Below, one piece after another: positions 38,461 through 58,816 of a DNA stretch of 64,000 bases. Positions within the stretch are counted from its first letter, which is position 1. Every line of letters starts with the position of its first letter. The notes under the pieces are model-generated. The model made no database searches and was not told where the DNA came from. It was given only the letters and a program-made list of their open reading frames with translations. The stretch is taken from contig CAADRB010000008.1 of NCBI GenBank assembly GCA_900708905.1, positions 315,558 through 379,557 of the forward strand, given 5' to 3'. The DNA is from Hymenolepis diminuta (lineage: Eukaryota > Platyhelminthes > Cestoda > Cyclophyllidea > Hymenolepididae). A program made the translations under genes and the position numbers.

Positions 38461-40764
38461 ATGCCCGTAGTTACTGCGCAGCGAGCTACAACCGGCCAGG
38501 TATTAAACTATTTTAATGTATTATCTAAATAGTGGCAAAAAACGTTTCCCCTGCAAATTAATACTGAGACACTCTCCCTCGTTTTTGTGAAGAAATTATT
38601 TGCTGTAGCTGTCTCAAATGTGGTCTTTGTTCGCAAACTATTCCCAGACAATGCCTTTTTCGACAAGAATATTGAAGGTATCGTTGATTAATATATGTAA
38701 TTTTAGGAATTTGTCTAAAAATTTTAAAAGAGGAAACGTCATGTCCAGGAACATGTAAAGTCGTATTTTGGCTCCGAGGTTGCTTCGATGCTATTGAGAA
38801 AAAATATGTACGATTAAGCATTTACCTTTACCTTTTCCTAGCTACGAAAGGCAACGCTAGCTTTATATGAGGATCCCGAAAATCCAAAGGTATATTACTA
38901 TATATGTTAATGCCTTTAGACTATTACAGAATCATTCTCATTTTCCTTTAAATATGATGGCGAAGATGGTGCTTCAATGGAAATGGAATCTGATACCACA
39001 AAGTAAGAACTTTATTTTCATTTACTTCAGCGGTTCGTCAAAATCTATGGCTGGTCTTCCCAGAGATGAAAGAGTTAAGATTCAGACAAAGAACTTGCTA
39101 AATACCATTTTGACGGCGGGAAAAATGCTTGGGCCCCTACCCAAGAAAATGATGCTTACAATGAAATTACAATATTACAACAGTTCGCTTATGTTTTTTG
39201 TGTTTTAATTGCTATTTTCTTTAGCTGCTCCAGGTGATTATGTTCCTAATGGTTTTAAACTCGATGAGAATCCAGAAATGACTTTTCACACTGATCCGAT
39301 TAATTTGAAAATAGGAGAAATTGATACTGATTTCCATAAGTACTTTCATTTCAACTTACTTTAACATTTAGTGTCCGAATGGTTGTTCACACCGTTCCAA
39401 GTCTTGTTGTTGCCTCTCCAGAAAAATTGAAGTCAGCTATTGAGATTATAAAGGTACATCACTCAATTCGTAGTTATAATCCTCTTTTTTATAGTCAAAA
39501 GCTCAATCGTCACATGGTATTACCATAAAAACCTCAAACATAAGTCACACTCCCCGCTCGACATATCAGCCAGCTCAACCTGAAGTAGAGGAGCAGGCTG
39601 AGGAAGAATTTGAAGTTTGTTGTCCTTGTGGTGTAAATAGCGTAAGTTTTTATCTTAGAGGTTTGTGATAAATATTCTTTTAGGATGATGGAGTCATGAT
39701 TCTCTGCGATGGCTGCGGAAAATGGCAACATGCTGTCTGTTTCCGCATAATAGATGATGACGATATACCTCAGTCTCATTTGTGTAATTCCTGCGCAAAA
39801 AATAAGGTCGGTAATCTAAACAGAACACTGCTTACCTTTCTTTGTTTTTGCGTTATCGCTTTCGTCTTGATTCAGGTTGATTTGATCGAGTCTGGAAGCA
39901 AAGTAGATCCGACACTAACGAATCTCTCGGAAGAGCAAGCTAAAGTATTTTACTATAAATGCTTGTATTGTTCTAGTCGAATTTTGGTAAATGATTATTT
40001 TTAATTTTGTAGTCTACTTGCCTTTTACGACGGGCCATCCTATTATGCTTAGATAATGACATTCTTTCAGCTAATATTATCGCAAAATGCTTGTCTGTTG
40101 AAAGTAGTACTGCCAAGGGTCTCCTCAACAGGCTTGTTGATGAGGGTGCATTGAAGGATCTTCGTGGAAGAAGGTAAAAGTGGGTCTATTTAGCACCATG
40201 CTTACTTTTTACGCGATTATATCTGATTAAAATATTCCTTGATCTCAAGCGGAAACAAGGCCGTTCTAAAAGCACATATTGAGGCTGTACTTATTCCACG
40301 CTTTTTTACAAATGCCCAACCATCTCCACGAGTCGACGTAAGTTAAGTTACACTCAACTAAATTGTCCAATTTAAGAATGAAGAAAAAGATGAGGTCGTA
40401 AAATTTCCTTTGACGTCTAGAGGAAAGCGTGGCAGAGGAGTTGAAGTAAGTTGATTGATAAAGGATACATCCATTTTGGAGCAATTTCTTTGTTGTTTTA
40501 AAATATTCTTAGATTAGTGAAACAGCATCCGCGACGGAAGATTTGCAAATATCGAATGATTTCAACGTAAGGAATATGGTGTTAATTTAGAAAGATATTT
40601 ATTTGTTTACATAGCTAGAAAATAAATACAGTATTCTCTATAGTCTTAATATGATATTTTACTTTAAGATACTAAGTATAGAATCTATGGAATCACCGAG
40701 ACCGAACAAGAGACGGAGGAACTACAACACAGTAAACACACCAATTCCAATTGTTCCTCGATGA
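38461..40764 (+). CDS. HORMAD1: Meiotic HORMA-domain protein with PHD finger and winged-helix-like segment (HORMAD/Hop1 type), 16 exons, predicted 537 aa
   Basis: Exons: 38461-38499, 38533-38677, 38707-38807, 38842-38889, 38920-39002, 39031-39182, 39225-39339, 39372-39453, 39495-39641, 39684-39806, 39876-39986, 40013-40173, 40250-40337, 40377-40445, 40513-40566, 40669-40764; all phases agree. HORMADs are axis proteins that load on meiotic chromosomes and regulate double-strand breaks and synapsis. The HORMA domain (about residues 18-250) shows SLVFVKKLFAVAVSNVVFVR, ICLKILKEETSCPG, LRGCFDAIEKKYLR, FSFKYDGEDG, LGPLPKKMMLTMKL and PGDYVPNGF, each aligning with HORMAD1. A C4HC3 PHD finger follows, with ligands C297, C300, C312, C315, H320, C323, C338 and C341. 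Residues about 375-440 (RRAILLCLDND, SANIIAKCL, AKGLLNRLVDEGALKDLRGR) look like a winged helix. The basic C-terminus RPNKRRR, then VNTPIPIVPR, is a candidate NLS and closure motif. A polyadenylation signal lies at 40896. Confidence 0.92.
39807..39875 (+). other. In-frame 69-nt intron of HORMA gene
   Basis: The intron (GTCGGT...TTGATTCAG) has no stop and is a multiple of three, so retention would insert 23 residues, mostly hydrophobic (TLLTFLCFCVIAFVLIQ), between the PHD and winged-helix segments. Such a stretch is unlikely in a nuclear protein, so I call it an intron, but the donor is weak. Confidence 0.6.
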
Positions 40765-40895
40765 ACTTTTTGTACAATTTCACGTAGTGTGTTTTATCAC
40801 CGTTTATTTTGTACTAAGTAGTTAATTTTTTACTGTTTTGTTAGCATGCCCACTTCTGTATTATTGTCTTTTGATAAAATTTTTGACAACTTTTA

Positions 40896-40901
40896 ATAAA
40901 T
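40896..40901 (+). terminator. Polyadenylation signal AATAAA of HORMA gene
   Basis: AATAAA lies about 130 nt downstream of the HORMA stop codon on the coding strand and is followed by TG- and T-rich sequence. Confidence 0.6.
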
Positions 40902-43900
40902 GCCTGAAGTTTTTCGTTGAAGTTTATTTGAAGGTCTGATGAATTAAATATTAGTTAATTATTTATTATCCTTGCTAATTAGCATCATCAACAAACTTAA
41001 TTTTAAAAAATCATGAGAACCACATAAATATCGATTTTTAGCTCCGTGCAGGTGGTCTTCGCATCTTTTGCGTGAGGATGTATCGATTTATATCGGTAAA
41101 TAACATATCCATTAACGTAGTAACCGGTAAAAATAATATTAAAAACCATATATTTAGCCTAAATTTTTTAATATGCAATTAATTAAGGATGTAATGAGGA
41201 TATAGCGCTTCGATTCGTCGATGGATAATTTGTTTGTTGCTATCAGTATCGTTGGGATAAATGATATTCCTTTAACTGAAGCAGTCAGCCTTTCTCTTAA
41301 AAAGAATAATCTCTGAACCATTTTTAGATGTTCATCACAAGCTCTTACACTTATACTTTTAGATGTCTTAACAAATATGATTTTTCGGCTCTAAATATCA
41401 ACTCTGGAGAAGATGCTGGGAGAATTTTGGCACTTCTGTGCTGAGTGGGGACAGGGAATTTCGGTATTGAAGTTTTCATTCTGCCTATTTTCTCACAAAG
41501 GTGTGAAAGAGTTGTGAAAAATAGTCAATTTGCAACACATCAAAATTTTGCTTTGAACGCTCTCGAACTCACTTCGACAGTACGTATCTGTTATCATGGC
41601 AAATTATGTACAAAATATGCCTAACAAACTGAATATTAATACAGGTTATTGATCTCAAATGTATGGGGATCATCCCAGGTTGTCTGTATTAGCGTTCTCC
41701 CACGTAAATATCAACCATATCACTCAGGTCAGATAACTATCTAAAGAAATTGACCGAAAATGAGGGTTTTAAATGAGAAATAGAGTTTGAAAGCGACCTC
41801 ACTTATTATACAATGTACAGAAAATATTTAAATTAAGTTCTCTCAATAAAAAATCGATAACACGAATAATACTTTAAACTTAAAACTAACAATCAGCCGT
41901 TGGAAACCAATCCTCTCTAATTAATGCAGTTAAGAGCTAAACATTGAAATGCATTTTTCTATAAATTGTTCAAAGTATAAATAAATGCAGACTTTATACT
42001 AACGGAAACACTTAACCCTTTTAAAAGTCATTTCCCACTTTAGCAGAATATTTTGGCTTTGCAATAAATTCAGGGATAAAGAAATTTGTGGAAATCTTGA
42101 TTAATTAATCACTTATTTTAAGTAATAATAATTTTAGCAAAGAACTTGACGGCGTTTAGAAGGAAATATGGAAATCCAAATAGAGTTGTAATATTATTAT
42201 AGAAACTGCAAGTAAATTGTGCCCTTGTTACTTCAGCATATTACAAGGTGAAAATGAAATGAACTTGAGAGGAAGTAAAATGCTGGATATTCTTTTCGGT
42301 GAGAAAATAGAATTTTTACATATATAGAGTACGTCTCAATGACTTTCCCATATATTCTATGAAAACGGGAAAGAAATATAGCATAATTTAGGTGGTGTAT
42401 CTTACAGGGAAATCTAGTGTTAACGTAGATCTTCCTTCCAACATTGACTCAATTCCTAATTGCTCAGTCCTATCAAGACTATTGTGAACTTAAGGCGCTG
42501 TGAAATATAGCCAAATGCGCTAGACAATTTTTTAATACCCCTAAAAGCCACTTCAGAGAGTCGGATAAAATATTTCTGATGGGATTTAAAGAGAACCATA
42601 CACTCTTCAGTGCGGTATTTCGATTAAATTAGCATTAAATCTTCTCAATGTGTGAGAATTTAGAAGTTAGACTTTCCAGTTCTTCATTTTGAATACGATT
42701 TATGCCCTATTACGTAATCGATCGGGCAAGCCGAAAAGAATTCTATAGAATCTTAAAATAATCCTTGGCAAATTTTTCATTAAAATGGCAGAGACTAAAA
42801 TAGTTTGGATTTAAGTCTATTAAAGATCGGGATCACAAGGCTAACCGAGTAAGCTCTTCTACCTATCTTGGCTCTCCAGAGAACGACAATGCTATACAGT
42901 TATACAAACGAAATTATGAGGGAGAAATAAGGAGAAAAGGAAGGTTGATTGCTATTTCTAGAAATCCTTCTATTCATTCATTTTCTTTGTTTACATGATA
43001 GAATTTGATTGTTTTACCACAAATCATTGTGTTAACAGGGTGGAATGACCGAAATCATGTAGAAGAACATTGAATATACACGTAATAAAAATCTCAGCTT
43101 TATTTCCCAGAAATCTTTTAGCTGAAGTGTTGTGTAGATTTTCCGAGGAGTAAAAATGAAAATGGTTTCACCGCTACCATGTATACAAATAACAATAAAT
43201 AATAGAGTTCTCAAGCCTTTTTAGGAGGTTTCCAACGTTTATCTTGACTTAGGAAATAGAATCATTGAGGATTACTGTTGAGAAACCAAATCTCTGCCAG
43301 TCCATTTATTAGCCGAAATCAACTAGTGGAGTTGGCCATTTCATTTACTGGGTGGGCCTCGAACTCGAGACCTCGGAGTTTTTAGTCGTGCACATTAAAC
43401 CTCATGCTACCAGTTTACATACAAATAATTTACTGTCTACAACTCGCTTTTCACCATTCATATTTGATGCACTTTCAATTTTTAAACTCCTGAATAAATC
43501 TTGTAAATAAGCAGATTTGAAAGTGAAAATTTGTATACGAACTATAGACATCAGAGATGAAAACAGATCTTACCAACTTAGAATTTTCAGGTACAAATGG
43601 TTTCATCTTCCACATGTTAAATACGAACTATAATCGATCAGTTTAATAGCCCATTGAGTAACTATTTCGAATATCAAAAATCTTTCAATAGATTTTTTAT
43701 AATTTCAGTAAAAATTAAATACCTCAGACATTCGCTTTCCATATCTCTATTTTTGATCGGGAACTGAAAATCTGAACGCAATCGAAAAATGTATGATGAA
43801 AGGATCGTATTCATGGCTATCGCGGGAGTCTTTCATTTGCGGAAAGGACTAAATACATTTAACCAATGCTTTCCTTCCAAAATAAATGTTCAAAACAATT

Positions 43901-46009
43901 TCCTACAGTATATTTTGAATGAATGGATATTTATCACCGAGAGGGTAAACAAATTTAAATATTTCGCTTATAGGCTTTTCTATCAAGATATACATTTAGA
44001 TCTGTGATTTAACGAAAAATTGGTGTAATTCTTCTTGAAGTTAACAAAACTACCAAGGCTGATCAAGGGAATCTCGAGTGTGCTTGAACATCCTGAAATG
44101 TGCGGCCGTGCATAAAGAGGCTTACTCAGCAAATCAGCGGTCAATGTTCCTACAGACTAGTGTTGATTATATTTAGTGACTAAGCATGATGACAGTGAGC
44201 CATAGTTTGCAATGAACATTCCACTCGAAACCTTCTCCGTTCATGCTAATTTGAACAGAGCCTAGCAAAATTTATATCAGGGACTCTGATAAAGGCTAGT
44301 TATACTTGTCAACAGCTAGTTGGACTTCTAAGAGGATTACTAAGGTTTAGCCAAAAGACCCTCTACATGGGATCTTTGAGCTCCCTTGACGTATAAGCTT
44401 GCGCATTATCATCCACCTGTTGAGCTGTCCAAAACAATGTAGCTGATTATTCTAATCACCGAGTTTCTAACTTGCGATCCGTAATTTCGCTCAGGAACAT
44501 TTCACTTCTTAGGAGCCAGCATATTCTAGATTGATTATCAGAATTAACCTTTTAAGTAGGTCGACCATGTACAGTGCATAATCTCTTTCTTGAATTAACA
44601 AAACGTTATTTCAATTCACGACTTAATATAAAGAAAGAACGAGTCGGTTAGAATTCCCGTCTCTGGTCACCTTACAATGAACTTTTAATCCTAATAACTT
44701 GGGGTCTTAGGGTTTGCCAAGGCCAAGGGAATCACCGGAGATAGCAACTAAAGGCGATAAGAACCAGGTGCCATTAATTATAAATGTTACTATTCCATAC
44801 ATAAACTTCGCTGCTATTATAAGTATACGACCTAAGAAATCTTCGTTGAAATACATTATACAAACAAATTTACCTGACAGTAGATATCGGATTAATTCAA
44901 CCAACCTTTTCTCAGTAAACAAGCCACAGCTTCTTCACTATGTAGTACTTTCATAGCACAATTTACTTAAGTATTATATTTTCTACAAAGTGATTTTAAA
45001 CTCCAGCAACTCCTAACTAGGTAGCTTTGATCTAGTTATCATACCTTTTAACTTTACAAACAAACGCCAATCAAATTTCATTAAACTGTAAACCAACACT
45101 AATAAAATTGAATCAATTACCATAATTTAATATTTTTCCAAAAAGTTACTACCAGAATACATGCATTGAAAGAGCTGATTTCAAAATTACACGTTCAACT
45201 CCGAAACATACATGTAATAATACTTTCCTACGGGAATTATCTCTCCTTAACCAACACAGTAGATTTCGAATCGATCTAAACACTTACAAAGTTCTTCAAA
45301 GGAAGCAAGATTGGAATGTTTCAAATCTAAAAAAATCAGGTTTGCTTCCGAGAACAATTTTAGGTGCGATTAAATAATAATAAAAAGCGTGTCTAGATTG
45401 CCACGACAGGATGTAATAAGCATCACAAACGGTCGGGAAATCATAAATGTTCCAAATTTCCACACGAATAAGTTACCGAAAAATTTAGACAGATTCCATT
45501 ATATCAGAAGATCTGACGGTTTTCAAACTAACGATTTACGGTAACCACGTACCAAAATTCTACCGCACTTATTCATTTTTTTAAACTCCGAACAACCTTA
45601 TTATTTCTCGTTTTATTCTGTGTAATAATCACAAGCATTTGATATACTTTCAAAATGATAAATATGGAATTAACCATTAATGTACGGACAAAACGACTAA
45701 CAATAATATCTATCATACATTTGCTAAAACTTATTGCATGCCCTTGGTAATAACAAATGCGCAGCCTAAAGAAAATGGATCTAACATCGATGAGCACAAT
45801 TTGCAAAATTAAAGACCGCAAAAAAGGTAGCCTAGGGTTTACAATAACAATTGAGTAATAAGGTCCGAGTAACACGTAGACGATCAGAACTTATTCAAAA
45901 AACTAACCAGTAGAATTGATAGGGACAAGTCAAAACAGTAGCAATTTAAGAGAATAAACAATTAAAAGACCGTATTATTCTACAAAGATTCTTCTCAAAT
46001 TCCCTCTCT
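40902..46009. other. Intergenic region, no gene recognised
   Basis: Five kilobases of AT-rich DNA lie between the ends of the HORMA and TOM22 genes. A SINE-like element lies at 43250-43440. The short open frames on both strands have no domain, no supported splice sites and no composition shift, so I treat them as chance. Confidence 0.55.
43250..43440 (-). repeat. tRNA-derived SINE-like element, copy 4 (best preserved)
   Basis: On the minus strand it reads GGTAGCATGAGGTTTAATG, then GAGGTCTCGAGTTCGAGGCC (a good B-box core, GTTCGAG), then CCAGTAAATGAAATGGCCAA, GGCTAATAAATGGACTGG and GGTTTCTCAACAG. The 5' part could be a degraded A box. This is the clearest of the copies. Confidence 0.65.
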
Positions 46010-46842
46010 CTAGTTAGCTGAAACAGGACTCAAGATGGGCATATTTGCTTGGAAACCGGCAACACCAGGAGTACCACCGACGCCACCTGGACCCAACATC
46101 ATCGATCGGTGTTCGGTGGCCTCCTGTTCCTCCATCTGCGCTCTCTCAATCTCCAACATGACGGGAAGGAGGCAGACAGTTGCGGTGGAGGCAAGGAACC
46201 AGGCAGCACCGCACGAAAACGAGTAAGTTTTCTTGACAGTATTGACAGATGTGGAGACTGTCGCGGAGACGGCATTTCGAAACCAATCAGGAAACATTTC
46301 TGTAAGACCAATCAGTCTCTCTACGATGGTCTCGTCTTCAAAGTCTGGATCAATTTCATCATCATCATCATCTTCATCATGTTGGTTTGTAACCTCGTCA
46401 AATGTGAGACGACTTTGAATTTGAGTGCTTGACGTATCATGGGCGTCTGATGACCCATCTCCTCCTAGCTGGGGAGAAAAATGGGATGCCGTACGACCAG
46501 AACTGGGTACATCTTCATCTGGAGAAACATCAACCTAAAAATTAGTACCGATTCTTTAAACAAAGACTCATAACCACACAATCCAATAGGTATTCCGAGT
46601 GGAAAAAATGCATTAATAAATGTAAGGAAATTCGAAACAGGTAGATGGTTACTATTTTTACATTCTTACGATTTTAAGTAGGGCAGTTAAATCATCTAAT
46701 AGAAATACAAGAAAATGTCACAAGTACAAACAAAAAAAATTTGGCGATTTTTAAAACTAAGCCTATTTATTAACAGAAATCGCAGAAAAAAAGAAATTAA
46801 CCTTACTCGAACAAAACCCTCATTAAGCCTATCAGAACACAT
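46010..46842 (-). CDS. TOMM22: Mitochondrial import receptor subunit TOM22, 2 exons, predicted 186 aa
   Basis: TOM22 is the central receptor of the outer-membrane TOM complex that receives precursor proteins from TOM20 and TOM70. The large exon is 46534-46010. A 12-codon first exon at 46842-46807 (MCSDRLNEGFVR|GTAAGG) joins in phase 0 but is less certain. The N-terminal half is very acidic (NQHDEDDDDDEIDPDF), as expected for the presequence-binding cytosolic domain. It is followed by the family signature RLIGLTEMFPDWFRNAV. A single transmembrane segment lies at about residues 119-141 (AAWFLASTATVCLLPVMLEI) and contains the conserved proline. The short C-terminal tail keeps the ERAQMEEQE and MLGPG motifs typical of animal TOM22. 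At 186 aa it is somewhat longer than the human protein. The gene is divergent from PCYT2. Confidence 0.9.
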
Positions 46843-47750
46843 GCCGAAAAGTGGAAAATGACCATGTAGGTTAAGTAAGTATACCCGAAGAAATCGAATG
46901 TGTTATAACGATAGAATTTTAATTCGTACGATATATTTAGACAATAAAAGTTGATTATAATTGTGATTGGATATTAAATCTGAATAGATTTAAAACCTGC
47001 ATATATTTTAATTTTTAAACATGACCATACTATTACGACGGAAAAAGAAGGTGCTTCACTTTGCAAGATGGACCTTTCCCCTAGCAGATAAAATACTTTA
47101 AGCAGTGGTTGAAAATACAATCTATTTTCCAATTTCCTAGTGCCATTTCGGCTATAGTTACAAGATACAATGTTTGACAGATATTTGTTAAGGTAAAGCA
47201 TGTCATGAACACTAATGCACAATGGTGTGTATTTTTTCATAAAGCATATTTGCATGATTTTTCCCATTCTTATAGTTACTTAAGGAAATGCAATTATTTA
47301 TCTCTTTTTTAATAATTGTGATTTATCATAAGTCAATTTGAGCATCATTTTAAAGGAATGAAATTAATGCTATTAAATGAGACATTTTCTCTGGATAAAA
47401 TACAGATTAAGCTAATTTTAGCATTATTTTGTGAGTTTAGATTATTTCATTATATTTAAATTGCTAATTGGGAACTTTTAACCTTACCTAACCCTCTGGT
47501 GTTCAAGATTATTTGAGATTGATTCATGTGTGCTTTCTTATTTAAAACAAAATTTAGAGATTTTATTTTTCATTAATGAATAAAATTTATACATTGATGT
47601 AGATTGTTTGAAAAAACCAAATGTCCTAGACTATATCCTAGGACAGTAAAACATGAAAATACGGCAATCTAATTTATTGCCGAATCGCTGCGCGCACTTT
47701 GAATGAAGCTGTCTTTTGGATAATTTCGCCTGATATTATAATTAGTAATT
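46843..47750. promoter_or_regulatory. Divergent intergenic region TOM22 / PCYT2
   Basis: About 0.9 kb lies between opposite start codons and must contain both promoters. One visible structure is an 8-bp inverted repeat at 47622-47645 (TGTCCTAG and CTAGGACA around an 8-nt loop), about 105 nt upstream of the PCYT2 ATG. No TATA box can be chosen with confidence. Confidence 0.4.
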
Positions 47751-56015
<8,265 letters not shown>

Positions 56016-58537
56016 TTAATTCCTCTTTTAAAATTCTCATTCCTTTATTCCGAATTTGTCTTTCAGTAAATATAATCAATTCCTTGTATTTCTAACTTTA
56101 ATTAGTGTCATGCCAACAAACACTCTTTTGTCTTTTTTTTAACTAAAACTTTTTTAAATATTTCTAAAATTGGCTTGAAAATTGGTTAATGTCAGCGGTT
56201 AATGTGCTCGTCATCCATTTGTGCACATCTACTGAACAGAATAGCCAATCGCACTGATTAGCAAGAGAATTCAATTGCACCCTAGGCGGTTTCGTATTGC
56301 TCTCCCTCTTCGAAGAATAAGTATTCGGAGAAACTTTCCTAAATACACTTGACGGCCATAATGTTAAATTTTTATGGTCTGTGATGCTTGCTTTGAAGAA
56401 ATTACAGTCGGTCAAGAAATCTAATAAATACTTTGTTTTGTGTTAATCATCTGTCTTTTCGAATATTTTACGTCCGTAGATAAATTCATTCCTTGCTTTT
56501 ATTAGGTAGAGCTGATAAAGGTTTGTTGGCGTTTCTATCGTTATTTAGTAATATGAATCTGTGTAGTCATTGGTTTACCGATACGGAACTACTTATGCAA
56601 TCTGGTCTGCTCATTGAAAATACACTAGAGCTTTGATTGTTTGGATTCAAGTAGAAGGAGAAGACATGTAAATCAAACGATAGCTTCTCTTCGTCAAATC
56701 AGCAACATGTCCAGTTACCTTTTCTGCATTATTTGGAACTTAGAAGGTAATAGAACAGTAAGGAGACTTCACTGGAAGACAGTAATCGAAAAATCTAACA
56801 CTTAAGTAACGAATTCCGTTCAGAGAATTATTGATACTTCCGCTAAGACTATCAAAATGCTCGATTTTTTTCCCCTGACAGCGGTTCATAGTTGTACTGC
56901 TTCTCAGGAGATTCATAATTTTGAGGTCATAAGTGCTTTATTTTCTATTCATTATTGTCATGAAACTTTATACTAGGTTTCTTTAACTTAATTAGTGGAC
57001 AACTATGCTTTGAATCCGTCTAACTTTCACTTTTAACAGTCTCCAAATATTTCCTATGATATGGAATTCGGATCTTAATTTTCTCATTTCCATTAATCTA
57101 TTCAGATCCTTCTCAAAATGAGGGCAGTGCTAATATAAAGTGAAATGGCTGGCCCTTATTGACTCGCCAATGTCAGACATGACAAGTTTCATTTGCCGCT
57201 AAAATAGCCTGCAAACGTTCGGGTGATAAAAGATGCACGTGTCATCACGTGACCTGACCTTTACACCGCTTTCGTGACTCGTCCAGGAAAGGGTAAAAAA
57301 GTAGACAGAACTTGATAGGAGTGATCGGTGATGATAGTCGAGCTAACGACTTACCTTGAGCACTATCTGCGTTTGTTTTTTCTCAAAATTTGTGATGAAT
57401 TATGATTATGTATGTATATGTACGTAAAACAATCTTGGTTGCAGAAAATCTTGAAGGGTCATTTTGCTACCTCTATCACTGGAAGAATAATTAATTGAAG
57501 TGGCGAGATCGACCCTTCTTGATTAAAAATGGTCAATAAGCGCTGAACATCGTGGACAGGCCTTTGCTGCTATCCAAGGGGCAAATCATTAAATTTGAAC
57601 TTTGGAACTTGAGCTATCCATTTAATGAATTTTGTAGAATCTGAATCCAAAACATCAAATGAAGTAAGATTCAAAATATGTTTACATTTTGAAACATTCG
57701 TCCGAGTAAACAATTTGAAATTTCGATCTCATAAAATTTCGCGACCATTTTTGTTAACACTGAGCTTAAACTCTAAGCTTCACTCTTACGCCCTCTTGAA
57801 GCCAAACTATCTCTTCCTTCCTATATGTATAGACGTTCCCTCATGATCAAAGGTCTTGAAACATTTTGACTTTGACACATAAAGTACATTAGTCTTAAAA
57901 TAGAAGAAAATAATCCTCTGAAACTTCAAGTATGGTTTGGTAGTCGTATCAAATGGTAAACATTTTAAAAGTCATGGGATAACTGCATCTATGGCTGATC
58001 ATCCCACTCACTGGCCGTGTACAGGCGGTTTGACCCGTGACCTCTGACCTCAGAGACGAGGTCGTTAACCATTCCTCCATTTTTCAGCAATGCTGATCGT
58101 TGCAAACTGATACTATTATCAGTGTTGTTTCCATTCTAGCTAGATTTCATTAGTATTAATGTTAAAAAGCATCAATATGAACCACACGATATATCCGTTG
58201 ACGTTCCTGTCTGTTTTCTTATTGTTATCCCATATTCATTCAGATAAGAGGTCTTATTATTAGAAAAATTGTAGTGAACTAAAAGCTATTTGAATAAGGT
58301 GGAAAAATGGAATTAAGTGGCCAACGACCCGGCGCATCTTTTCCTTCGATAGCCAGTGATACTAACAAATGCAATTTTAAAATGGCAGTGTTTACTCGAA
58401 GTTAACTGTAATAATGACGTCTATAAGTATATTGAAAAAAATAGTACGAGAAAATAAATTTTAATAAAATTTAAGGTCGGAACTTTGTGTAATTAAAATA
58501 ATGATATATTTTGTACTTAATTAAACAAAAAGTATCA
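56016..58537. other. Intergenic region downstream of PCYT2
   Basis: The 3' flank of PCYT2, with AATAAA at about 56424 as a possible but distant polyadenylation signal. A SINE-like fragment (CTGAACAGAATAGCCAATCG) lies near 56230 and a minus-strand copy lies at 57990-58090. No gene recognised. Confidence 0.5.
57990..58090 (-). repeat. SINE-like element, copy 6, with A-box-like and B-box-like blocks
   Basis: The minus strand reads GGAGGAATGGTTAACGACC, then TCGTCTCTGAGGTCAGAGG, then TCACGGGTCAAACC. The first block resembles an A box and the last a B box at roughly tRNA spacing, but a tRNA fold does not close. This supports a tRNA origin for the family. Confidence 0.5.
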
Positions 58538-58816
58538 TGCTATAATCTGCTCTTCTCTGTGGGGTACCGTAACCGACTCTTCGATTCCTTTAGCCATTGC
58601 ACTAGTTACAAATACGACCCGACCACTATATCGAAATAGGACGCACGGTTGCATATCGATAGGTTGATTTACATTATGCGCCATTTACGCCCGTAATGCA
58701 AATAAATTCGTTCGAATAAAAGGGAATTAAAAGAAGCAGAAATTTAAAGGTGGGAGATAAAGAATCTTACAAAGAGGAATTATTTTGGAAAAAATATTAC
58801 TTTCTTATATGTAACA
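58538..58816 (-). mobile_element. Solo LTR, copy C
   Basis: 279 bp, TGCTATAATCTGC ... ATATGTAACA on the plus strand. It is nearly identical to copy B over its whole length. A TATC tetranucleotide on each side, one base out from the TG and CA ends, could be the target duplication. No internal sequence is attached. Confidence 0.85.

Noticed and set aside
43789..44007. 72-aa plus-strand open frame
   Set aside because: No recognisable domain, no splice context and ordinary AT-rich composition.
46035..46432. Three overlapping plus-strand open frames
   Set aside because: They are antisense shadows of the TOM22 coding exon, whose minus-strand reading matches the family.
57990..58090. Possible tRNA gene on the minus strand
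   Set aside because: A-box-like and B-box-like blocks are present, but the T-arm and acceptor stem do not pair. It fits a SINE head better.
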